Assembly: GCA_018648945.1 (NCBI GenBank)
Contig: JABGQJ010000065.1
Location: 1 to 18,694 of the forward strand
Length of the DNA: 18,694 nucleotides
DNA from: Victivallales bacterium
Lineage (GTDB): Bacteria > Verrucomicrobiota > Lentisphaeria > Oligosphaerales > Lenti-02
Reading direction: 5' to 3'
Below, piece after piece: positions 12,867 to 18,694 of the stretch. A program made the position numbers and the translations under genes. The notes under the pieces were generated by a model. The model saw only the letters and a list, made by a program, of their open reading frames with translations, did no database searches and had not been told where the DNA came from. Each line of letters begins with the position of its first letter. The stretch's first letter is position 1.

Positions 12867-13840
12867 TTCGCCTGTTTGCGGGACATGCATTGGTCGTGGA
12901 TGAGGAAGGGCGAAGTCAGACCCTGGACTTCGATTCGCTGCGTGATGAGCTCGCTCGTTGTTTTGCCGAGCGGGGCGTCGTCGAGACGTGGCTGGCCGAG
13001 CATGTGGCCTGCATTGTGGAGGAGCGGGTGCGGGAGAGGCATCGTCACGCCCCAGGCGTTCTCGCCCGTCACGAGATCGATGAGATGGTCATTGCGGCCG
13101 TCCGCGCCGTGGGCTTCGCTGATGTCGCTGAACTGTATGCAACGGCCCGCGGGATTACCGAGGCCCTCCCCAAACCCGATGGCCTGCCTGGGGCCTGGGG
13201 CGAGGAGCGCTTGCGGCATCAGTTGGCGGACGTTCTCCAGTTGCCCGAAGCTGTGGTGCAGTCCCAACTGCCGAAACTCGCGGGAGCGTTGACTCGTCTG
13301 GGGTTCAGCGAAGTGAACGATGTATTGCTGCGGGAAGTCGCCCTGCATCTCGTCGCGGGCGCTGCGGAAGGGAAGGAAGATGTCGGCCGGGATGTCGTTG
13401 TCCGGCTGTTTCCGGACGAGCACTGGGCTGCCCGCTTCGATGGGGAGACGGGGGTGCTGATGGGGGCTGGCGTCCTGCGCGTGCCTCCGGTTTCGGCGGC
13501 TCTGCCCCGAGCCCGCGTCGAGTTCGACATCGAGCAGTTTGGCAGGCATCTTGGCCCGCCGCCTCTGCTGGAGATGCAACTGCTGACCTCATTGCCACTG
13601 GCCGCACGGGCGCTACGCTCGATTCTGCGGGATGTGCGTGCCGAGATCTGTTCGCTGCGGTCCTCTGCCGCCGTCCATCCTGCGCAGGTGATTTTGCGTG
13701 GCAGCGATGCGTTGCTTGCCCACCAGATCCAACCCCTCTGCGCGCGTGACGCCCATGGGTTCCTGGCCGATGTGCGCAACTGCTTCGAACGCGAGGTCTG
13801 TTCCGCTGCCGAATTCGAGGTGTTGCTCAGCCTTCGCTGA
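12863..13840 (+). CDS. Unrecognised protein with an N-terminal degenerate ATP-cone-like domain, coupled to nrdR
   Basis: The product has 325 residues. Its ATG overlaps the nrdR stop by four bases. Residues about 7-97 follow the ATP-cone pattern: a beta-hairpin start (HALVVDEEGRSQTLDFDSL), helices with LAEHVACIVEERV, then HEIDEMVIAAVRAVGFADVAELYATARG. That last part parallels the IxxxVxxxLxxxGxxxVAxxYxxxR end of ATP-cones. The usual Lys-Arg of the opening KRDG motif is missing (VVDEEG), so nucleotide binding may be weakened. Residues about 100-325 match nothing I know; they include LRVPPVSAALPRARVEFDI and a C-terminal helical/strand part, with no TM or signal. It may modulate NrdR assembly or sense nucleotides alongside it. 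That role is inferred only from coupling and the domain resemblance. It ends ten bases from the convergent J-domain gene. Confidence 0.82.
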   Translation: MIRLFAGHALVVDEEGRSQTLDFDSLRDELARCFAERGVVETWLAEHVACIVEERVRERHRHAPGVLARHEIDEMVIAAVRAVGFADVAELYATARGITEALPKPDGLPGAWGEERLRHQLADVLQLPEAVVQSQLPKLAGALTRLGFSEVNDVLLREVALHLVAGAAEGKEDVGRDVVVRLFPDEHWAARFDGETGVLMGAGVLRVPPVSAALPRARVEFDIEQFGRHLGPPPLLEMQLLTSLPLAARALRSILRDVRAEICSLRSSAAVHPAQVILRGSDALLAHQIQPLCARDAHGFLADVRNCFEREVCSAAEFEVLLSLR

Positions 13841-13850
13841 ACAGGGCGCG

Positions 13851-14684
13851 TTACTGGCCAAGCAGGCGACGGACGTTTCGGGCCTTGCCGATGACGAGGT
13901 GCCGTCTGGCCTGTTTCTCCACCTGCTCCTTCCCCATGCGCCCCACCGCGCGGTTCAGCTGCTGGCGCATGATCTCGGCTGGCGACAGGGCGAGTGCAGG
14001 CGATGCAGGCAGAAGCCACTCCCAGAACCTCCCGACCAGGCCCTGGTGCTCCGCCAAGGCATGGTACCGACGGCGGATCTCCTCCAGTCGTTGCGGCGGC
14101 ATCCGCATCAACCCCTCGAAGACGCAGCGCCGGAAGTGGCGCTGTGCCTTGTTGACCTTGCCCAGCTTGCGCGCGCATTCGGCGTAGTAGTAGCGGTACA
14201 GGATATTCTGCGGGGCGATGGAGACTAGCCTGCCGCACAGCCGATAGCAGTCCGCAGTACGCCCAGCCACGAACCGATCCCGGGCTTCGCGGAACATGAC
14301 GAACACTTGGGTCTGCCTCAAGTCGTCCATCAGGGTCTGCAGCGTCGTGTTCCGGGGCACGTCATTGCCGACGACCAACTCCTCCAGAACATCGTCGGCC
14401 AGGGAGTCCATGATCGAGGGCCCGGTGTCTGGGAAGTAAATCGGTGAAGCCCCGGCTTGTGCCGCCGCCAACTGGGCATCGTGTTCCCGCCGTCGCCGGG
14501 GGTCGGAGAGAACATCGAAGGCCGCCACCAGCCTCTTGAACTCCTCTTCCTTTGCGGTGCTGCCGCCGTGACGGTCTGGATGGCATTCCTTGGCCCGCCG
14601 GTAGTAGGCGCGCTTCATTTCGTCGAAGCTCGCCTGGTGGGAGACACTAAGGGTCTCGTACAGATTGCATTGGGCGGTGTTCAT
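13851..14684 (-). CDS. J-domain protein with a TPR-like C-terminal region
   Basis: The product has 277 residues. The start chosen is the ATG at 14684, directly before NLYETLSVS, the normal opening of a J-domain. The frame is open upstream to 14813 but that part lacks similarity. The J-domain spans about 7-70 with HPD at 35-37 (KECHPDRHGG) and closes AAFDVLSDPRRRREHD. There is no Gly/Phe-rich linker or zinc-finger domain, so it is a class C co-chaperone, not DnaJ itself. Residues about 150-215 (ARDRFVAGRTADCYRLCGRL, then YYYAECARKLGKVNKAQRHF) look like one or two TPR units. A basic tail ends KARNVRRLLGQ. It is expected to stimulate an Hsp70 (DnaK) for a dedicated client in the cytoplasm. No strong Shine-Dalgarno is visible. 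No dnaK or grpE is nearby. Confidence 0.9.
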   Translation of the reverse strand: MNTAQCNLYETLSVSHQASFDEMKRAYYRRAKECHPDRHGGSTAKEEEFKRLVAAFDVLSDPRRRREHDAQLAAAQAGASPIYFPDTGPSIMDSLADDVLEELVVGNDVPRNTTLQTLMDDLRQTQVFVMFREARDRFVAGRTADCYRLCGRLVSIAPQNILYRYYYAECARKLGKVNKAQRHFRRCVFEGLMRMPPQRLEEIRRRYHALAEHQGLVGRFWEWLLPASPALALSPAEIMRQQLNRAVGRMGKEQVEKQARRHLVIGKARNVRRLLGQ

Positions 14685-14836
14685 CTGGGCAGTCCATGTG
14701 GTGCGGCCTAACGCTACTTGCGAACCGCCGGACCGCCAGTCGTTCCCACGCCATTCCCACAATATTCCCCTGCCCATTGCGTCTTGTGCCCAGAGACGCG
14801 TCCCCAACGACATGCCACACCAAAGGAAGGCCCAGC

Positions 14837-15343
14837 ATGAAGACGTCCTTCGTACCCCTCCTTGTCTTGTCTCTTCTCGGCACTGTCACCTTCTCCCGCG
14901 CCGGCTTCGACCCTGAGCGCTACAAGAGCGTCGAGGTGCGCGAGCTTCAGCTTGAGGTCGCGGAGTACAAGAACAAGCGCGTGGTGTTCCACGGGCGCTT
15001 CACCGGGATCCAGACCACCTTCCCGAAACACGTGGAGAGATCCGGTTTCAAGCAAGACAAGCACGTGCGCATCGAGACGGAGCTTTCGAACGTGGCGGTC
15101 ATGGCAAAGAAGAGTGATGAGCTGACCGAGCTGTTGAAGGAGCTCAAACGGGGCGATCCACTCGTGATCTACGGCAAGATTCGGGAGTTCAAGATCCCGA
15201 GTGGCCGGGGGACCAAGCTCTCGAAATACTACCTGGACCTCGAACACGTCGAGCGTGACGCCCTCGCCGACCCGCTCGACAAGGCGGACAAGCCCCTGCC
15301 TCCCGGGCGCCGCAGACCGCCTCTGCGCAGAAAACGCCGGTAG
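14837..15343 (+). CDS. Small exported OB-fold-like protein with a basic proline/arginine tail
   Basis: The product has 168 residues. The ATG at 14837 follows AAAGGAAGG at a good distance. Residues 1-22 form a signal peptide (MKTSFVPLLVLSLLGTVTFS, cleavage after RA before GFDPE). The mature part has a beta-rich pattern, YKNKRVVFHGRFTGIQ, VRIETELSNVAVMA and LKRGDPLVIYGKIREFK. That resembles OB-fold (tRNA_anti/BOF-like) periplasmic proteins, where a G-x-[I/V] strand is followed by a loop and a second GKIxxxx strand. The last 17 residues are Pro/Arg/Lys-rich, ending LRRKRR, and may be a flexible charged tail. I do not recognise the family with certainty; ligand and role are unknown. It stands alone, divergent from the J-domain gene, with a clear new promoter after it. 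Confidence 0.78.
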   Translation: MKTSFVPLLVLSLLGTVTFSRAGFDPERYKSVEVRELQLEVAEYKNKRVVFHGRFTGIQTTFPKHVERSGFKQDKHVRIETELSNVAVMAKKSDELTELLKELKRGDPLVIYGKIREFKIPSGRGTKLSKYYLDLEHVERDALADPLDKADKPLPPGRRRPPLRRKRR

Positions 15344-15361
15344 AGACTGGGCCTTGTGGGG

Positions 15362-15389
15362 TTGCTCGCCCGCCTCTGGACGCTATAAT
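15362..15389 (+). promoter_or_regulatory. Sigma70-like promoter for the aminotransferase-M20 pair
   Basis: TTGCTC (15362-15367), a 16-bp spacer and a perfect TATAAT (15384-15389) lie 60 bp before the aminotransferase ATG. The expected start of transcription near 15396 leaves a leader of about 54 bases containing GGAG at 15434-15437. The -35 is only a half match, but the consensus -10 in such GC-rich DNA is unlikely to be accidental. Confidence 0.6.
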
Positions 15390-15449
15390 GGCCGCCGTCA
15401 CTGGACATCGTGAACTTACCTTTGACTGCAAGCGGAGAAGCATCCGGTT

Positions 15450-16820
15450 ATGGCTGGCCACAAATACAATCTGACCCCTGTCGCCGTTCCCCCTGTCGAG
15501 ACGGAGTACCGTCGGATCGTCACCAAGATTCCGGTGCCCGAGTCCCTGCCCATTTTCGAGCGTCTTGCGCTCTACGAACCGCTGAGCATGCAGGGACAAC
15601 CCCCTGTGATCTGGGACCGGGCCGAAGGCATCCAGGTCCACGACCGTTGGGGCAACATGTGGCTGGACTGGTCCAGCTGCGTGTTGGTCGCCAATGCCGG
15701 GCATGGCCGTCCCGAGATCTGCAAGGCCCTGAGGGACGCCATCGACAAGCCCCTGCTCTCCACCTATGTCTTTGCCCATGAAGACCGGGCCGTGCTCTGC
15801 GAGATGCTGGCCAAGACCGCGCCGGCAGGCATGGACAAGGTCTTCCTACTCTCCACCGGTGCGGAATCCACCGAGAACGCCATCAAGCTCGCCCGTACCT
15901 ATGGGGTCAGCAAGGGTGGCGACCGCAAGCACGTCATCGTCTCCTTCTCCGGAGCCTTCCATGGCCGCACTCTAGGCGCCCAGATGATCGGCGGCATGCC
16001 AAACCTGAAGGAATGGGTCGTCGAGTTGCCCAAGGGTTTCGTCAACGTTCCCTTCCCCGATGGGTTCCGTTGCGAGGACACCAGCTTCGACCTCTTCCTG
16101 AGTACCCTTTCCGAGCAAGGCATCGCGCCCGAAGATGTGGCCGGAGTCATCACCGAGTCCTACCAGGGCATTGGCCCCAACTTCCTACCCGACGGCTATG
16201 CCCGCGAGCTGGGCAGATGGTGCAAGACGAACGACGTGGTTCTGATCATGGACGAAGTGCAGGCTGGCTTTGGCCGCACCGGCAAGTTCTACTGCTGGGA
16301 GCACTACGACCTGGTCCCCGACCTCATCTGCTGCGGCAAGGGCATCTCTTCCAGCCTGCCCATCTCGGCGGTGGTCGGGCGCAACGACATCATGGACATG
16401 TACCCCCCCGGTTCCATGACCAGCACCCACTCCGCCAGTCCTTTGCCGGTAGTTGCTGCCATTGAGAACCTGCGGATCTTCGAGCGCGAGAACCTGGTGG
16501 ATCATGCGGCGGCCATGGGCGAGATCCTGGCGGCCGAGCTGGACCGCATCCAGGCCAAGTACCCCACCAACGTCGGTATTGCCATGCATCGTGGTCTGGT
16601 CGGTGGCCTGTTGATGGTCGTCCCCGGGACCAAGGAACCCGACGCCGACGCGGCCCAGGCGATCAATGAGAAGTGCTTCCAGAAGGGCTTGCTCATGTTC
16701 GCGCCCGTCGGCCTGGGCGGAGGCTGCATCAAGATCGCGCCGCCGCTGATCACGTCCGAAGCCGCCCTGCGCGAGGGTATCGCCGTACTCGAAGAAGCTT
16801 GCGACGAAGTCCTCGGCTAG
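15450..16820 (+). CDS. Class III PLP-dependent aminotransferase (GABA/ornithine-type)
   Basis: The product has 456 residues, typical of fold-type I class III aminotransferases, which move an omega- or alpha-amino group to a keto acid using PLP. LSTGAESTENAIKLAR and SFSGAFHGRTLGAQ are the PLP-phosphate and ring-stacking motifs. LIMDEVQAGFGRTGKF contains the Asp that contacts the pyridine nitrogen. LICCGKGISSSLPISAVVG contains the Schiff-base lysine, K297. TSTHSASPLPVVAA, where GNP-type sequence is more usual, is a small variation. The ATG at 15450 has GGAG 12 bases before, a long spacing. It is cytoplasmic with no signal. It is the first gene behind the TATAAT promoter, followed after 81 bp by an M20 enzyme. 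The pairing suggests degradation of an acylated or peptide-linked diamino or omega-amino acid. The exact substrate (GABA, ornithine, lysine-like) is not resolved. Confidence 0.93.
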   Translation: MAGHKYNLTPVAVPPVETEYRRIVTKIPVPESLPIFERLALYEPLSMQGQPPVIWDRAEGIQVHDRWGNMWLDWSSCVLVANAGHGRPEICKALRDAIDKPLLSTYVFAHEDRAVLCEMLAKTAPAGMDKVFLLSTGAESTENAIKLARTYGVSKGGDRKHVIVSFSGAFHGRTLGAQMIGGMPNLKEWVVELPKGFVNVPFPDGFRCEDTSFDLFLSTLSEQGIAPEDVAGVITESYQGIGPNFLPDGYARELGRWCKTNDVVLIMDEVQAGFGRTGKFYCWEHYDLVPDLICCGKGISSSLPISAVVGRNDIMDMYPPGSMTSTHSASPLPVVAAIENLRIFERENLVDHAAAMGEILAAELDRIQAKYPTNVGIAMHRGLVGGLLMVVPGTKEPDADAAQAINEKCFQKGLLMFAPVGLGGGCIKIAPPLITSEAALREGIAVLEEACDEVLG

Positions 16821-16823
16821 TAG

Positions 16824-16867
16824 CGCAGGCGTCCCGCCTGCTGCCGGATGCGGGCGAGACGCCCGCG
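16824..16867. repeat. Paired GC-rich hairpins that can refold as one 18-pair stem
   Basis: Two perfect 7-bp stems with 3-base loops stand eight bases apart: GCAGGCGTCCCGCCTGC (16825-16841) and GCGGGCGAGACGCCCGC (16850-16866). The whole segment can also fold on itself. Bases 16824-16841 pair with 16850-16867 around the loop TGCCGGAT, with two mismatches and one G-U. It begins three bases after the aminotransferase stop and ends before the M20 ribosome-binding site. No T-run follows, so full termination is unlikely. It could stabilise the upstream mRNA end, attenuate transcription, or be a REP-like dispersed repeat of the kind seen in GC-rich PVC-group genomes (my general impression, not checked). 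Confidence 0.65.
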
Positions 16868-16901
16868 TTCCCAGGATCTACCCCTTTAGGAGAGACCTTC
16901 C

Positions 16902-18602
16902 ATGAATGCCCTCATCCAAGATATCCTGGCCCAAGTCGCCACGCCGGAGACCAAGGAATACGTGCGGAATCTCCTGCTGGAGATCTGCGCGATCGATACG
17001 ACCCCCTATGCGGACATCAACCGCATGCGGGACGCGGAAGCCGCCGTGTTCGACATTCTCGAACGCGAGCTGGACACCGTCGGCTTCACCGGCACCCGCA
17101 AGGAACGCCGCCCGGTCAATCCGGCCATCGCCAACCACCCCGCCTACTCCCAGCTTCACTTCACCAAGACCGATGAATGCCCCGAAGGGCTCTCGGCGGA
17201 AGAAGTCTACGCAGAGCGCAGCAATCTGCTGTTCTTCGTACCCGGGAAGGACGGCTACGAAGGCACCGATGGCGTCGGCGTGAATGCCCACATCGATGTG
17301 GTCAAGCCCTTCATTCCCCCACGCGATGCCGGTGAAGTCCTCTACGGTCGCGGCACCTGCGATGACAAGGGCGCTATCGTCGCCATGATCGCCGCCCTGC
17401 GCATCCTGGCCAAGGCTGTGGACAAGGCCGATGTTCAGCTCGTCCGCAATCTGGTCAACATGTTCGTGATCGAGGAAGAGACCGGCGGCAACGGCTCCCT
17501 CTCTCTGGCCCTCGACCGTGAACTGCGCCAGCTCTACGGCTCCCTCATGGTCCTGGAATGCACCGGCAACGACGTGCATCCCGCCAATCGCGGAGCCGTC
17601 TGGTACAAGGCCGACCTCGCCTGTCCCGGTGCCAATCTCTTCGAGCTGTCCGCCTACGTCATCGAGCAGTTCGAGCAGGAAGGCCGCGCCATCAAGGCCG
17701 AGAGCCGCCATGCCCTCTTCCCCCAGCGCCCCGTGCAGACCTGTCACGGCATGATGGGACACTACGGCGAGCATCCCAGTCGCATCTGCGGCGAGGTGGC
17801 CTTCGACATCGAGCTCGGCGATACTCCCAATCAAAAGACCACCGACTGCATTACCGACTGTATCGAGTCCGCCCTGGCCGAGTACATCGCCGTCTATGGC
17901 GACAAGACCCAGGCCATCGACCAGACCACCGGCAAGCCCAAGGTTGACCACCACTACGACCTGACTGCCGCCGATGGCGGTTTCCGGTGTGCCGTGCACG
18001 GTTCCACCGGTCACATGGGCTCAATCCTGGAGAACGATGGGGCCATCACCAAGATGGCGGCATTCACCCGCGCCCTGGTCCGCTCCCGCTCCCGCATCGA
18101 AGCCCTGCTCGGCAACACCATGTCCCTCGCCTTGGCCGACGAGCGGGCCAGCGACTCCCTTGTCCTCGAAGGTGGCCAGGGATTCGTCCCCACCCATCCC
18201 ATCGAGGAAGTCATGTCCCGGGTGGCGAACGCTGCCCAGCGGGGTGCCGAGAACTACCTGCGCTTGATGGGTTGCGCTGCCGATGCCGCGACCGTGACCG
18301 TCACTTACGAGAAGCTCCACAACGCCGCCTTCGACGGCGATCCCGACTCTTCCGCCATGCGCGCGGCTCTCGCCGCCGCCAAGGAAGCGGGCACGCGGGA
18401 GGAGCAGGAGATCATGGGCTGGACCGTCTCCTGCGACGCCCGCCTTTTCGCTGGTGAGTACCCCGACCTGCCCATGGTGACCAGCGGCGCTGGCCTCCTC
18501 CAATACGCCCACGGCGACGAAGAGCAGATCCTCCTCGACGACCTTGTCGCCAGCGTCGGCTTCCTCGCCGTCTACATCCTCAAGCAAGCCGGGACCGCAT
18601 AG
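16902..18602 (+). CDS. M20-family metallopeptidase / amidohydrolase
   Basis: The product has 566 residues, longer than the usual 370-480 of M20 enzymes, which use two zinc ions to hydrolyse dipeptides, N-acyl amino acids or similar amides. TTTAGGAGAG (16885-16894) precedes the ATG at 16902. All expected active-site positions are visible: H130 and D132 (VNAHIDVV), D154 (GRGTCDDKG), catalytic E192 and metal E193 (VIEEETGG), E219 (VLECTGND) and H537 (LLQYAHGDEE). The extra length lies mainly between about 240 and 420, the usual lid/dimerisation region (HGSTGHMGS), and in the N-terminal helices. There is no signal peptide, so it is cytoplasmic. It is co-directional with the aminotransferase 81 bp upstream and separated from it by a strong hairpin element, so it is likely co-transcribed but possibly at a different level. 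It resembles neither ArgE nor DapE closely enough to assign a substrate. Confidence 0.92.
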   Translation: MNALIQDILAQVATPETKEYVRNLLLEICAIDTTPYADINRMRDAEAAVFDILERELDTVGFTGTRKERRPVNPAIANHPAYSQLHFTKTDECPEGLSAEEVYAERSNLLFFVPGKDGYEGTDGVGVNAHIDVVKPFIPPRDAGEVLYGRGTCDDKGAIVAMIAALRILAKAVDKADVQLVRNLVNMFVIEEETGGNGSLSLALDRELRQLYGSLMVLECTGNDVHPANRGAVWYKADLACPGANLFELSAYVIEQFEQEGRAIKAESRHALFPQRPVQTCHGMMGHYGEHPSRICGEVAFDIELGDTPNQKTTDCITDCIESALAEYIAVYGDKTQAIDQTTGKPKVDHHYDLTAADGGFRCAVHGSTGHMGSILENDGAITKMAAFTRALVRSRSRIEALLGNTMSLALADERASDSLVLEGGQGFVPTHPIEEVMSRVANAAQRGAENYLRLMGCAADAATVTVTYEKLHNAAFDGDPDSSAMRAALAAAKEAGTREEQEIMGWTVSCDARLFAGEYPDLPMVTSGAGLLQYAHGDEEQILLDDLVASVGFLAVYILKQAGTA

Positions 18603-18676
18603 GGCTCCGAGAAGCATGGGGAAACAGAACCGGGTGGGTCAAGGACGCACTCGGGGAACTGGGACTCGGGAAGGAA

Positions 18677-18694
18677 GCTCCGGAGCCTCCGGAG
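18677..18694. repeat. Tandem CTCCGGAG palindromes at the window edge
   Basis: CTCCGGAG occurs at 18678-18685 and again at 18687-18694, separated by one C. The first copy extends to the 10-bp palindrome GCTCCGGAGC (18677-18686), which also occurs at 6283-6292. The element lies about 75 bp after the M20 stop and is cut by the window end. It could be part of a terminator stem or a regulator site; the missing flank prevents a decision. The bases between the M20 stop and this point show no convincing gene. Confidence 0.3.

Noticed and set aside
13219..14238. Minus-strand open frame spanning the convergent ends of the ATP-cone-like and J-domain genes
   Set aside because: It overlaps both real genes, has Arg/Ala/Pro-rich low-complexity translation and no family resemblance.
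16878..18014. Minus-strand open frame of 378 codons antisense to the M20 gene
   Set aside because: Gly/Val/Asp-rich shadow frame; the M20 active-site residues on the plus strand are complete and in order.
18616..18694. Possible start of a gene (MGKQNRVG...) running out of the window
   Set aside because: Only 26 codons are visible, the GAGAAG is too close to the ATG, and the translation is low-complexity Gly/Ser/Thr/Arg over repeated GC-rich sequence.
1..18694. Search for CRISPR arrays, tRNA/rRNA genes, insertion sequences, phage or defence genes
   Set aside because: No regularly spaced repeats, no cloverleaf or rRNA-like stretches, and no transposase, integrase, nuclease-helicase or toxin-antitoxin motifs were seen in any frame.

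Overview
The window is 18.7 kb of GC-rich bacterial DNA (roughly 60-65% G+C by eye). It holds eleven convincing protein genes and one probable gene remnant. I see no rRNA, tRNA, CRISPR array, transposase or phage gene. Large secreted multi-domain enzymes beside an iduronate-sulfatase-like gene, the high GC, and a paired GC-rich hairpin between two genes suggest a planctomycete, verrucomicrobial, lentisphaeral or hydrogenedentes-type genome. That is an inference from gene style; nothing here fixes the phylum.

Region A (206-9237) looks like a polysaccharide-degradation block. It has a very large secreted protein with a TIM-barrel, glycoside-hydrolase-like core (+, 206-4549). A formylglycine sulfatase follows on the minus strand (4648-6228). 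Divergent from the sulfatase is a secreted three-part protein (+, 6424-9237): GH10-like barrel, six PD40/TolB-type propeller motifs and an F5/8C-like carbohydrate-binding end. Together they suggest attack on sulfated, decorated glycans. The sulfatase has no visible export signal although both neighbours do.

Region B (about 9206-12049) runs on the minus strand. In transcription order it has a two-TM protein with a long helical middle, a small PEGA-like lipoprotein, and a fusion of a VOC (glyoxalase-fold) domain to a class III nucleotidyl cyclase-like domain. The last two are 26 bp apart and probably co-transcribed. The cyclase half keeps both metal aspartates but lacks the transition-state arginine and the C-terminal lysine segment. 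Behind it lies a promoterless, start-less reading frame resembling the end of a GlsB/YeaQ-type small membrane protein.

Region C (12050-15343) holds nrdR, translationally coupled (ATGA overlap) to an unrecognised 325-residue protein whose N-terminus looks like a degenerate second ATP-cone. Convergent with that pair is a J-domain protein with a TPR-like tail. Divergent from the J-domain gene is a small exported OB-fold-like protein.

Region D (15344-18602) is a metabolic pair on the plus strand behind a promoter with a consensus TATAAT -10. A class III PLP aminotransferase is followed by a long M20 metallopeptidase/deacylase. A double hairpin that can also fold as one 18-pair stem separates them. 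The pair probably processes an amino-acid derivative or dipeptide, but the substrate cannot be read from the sequence.
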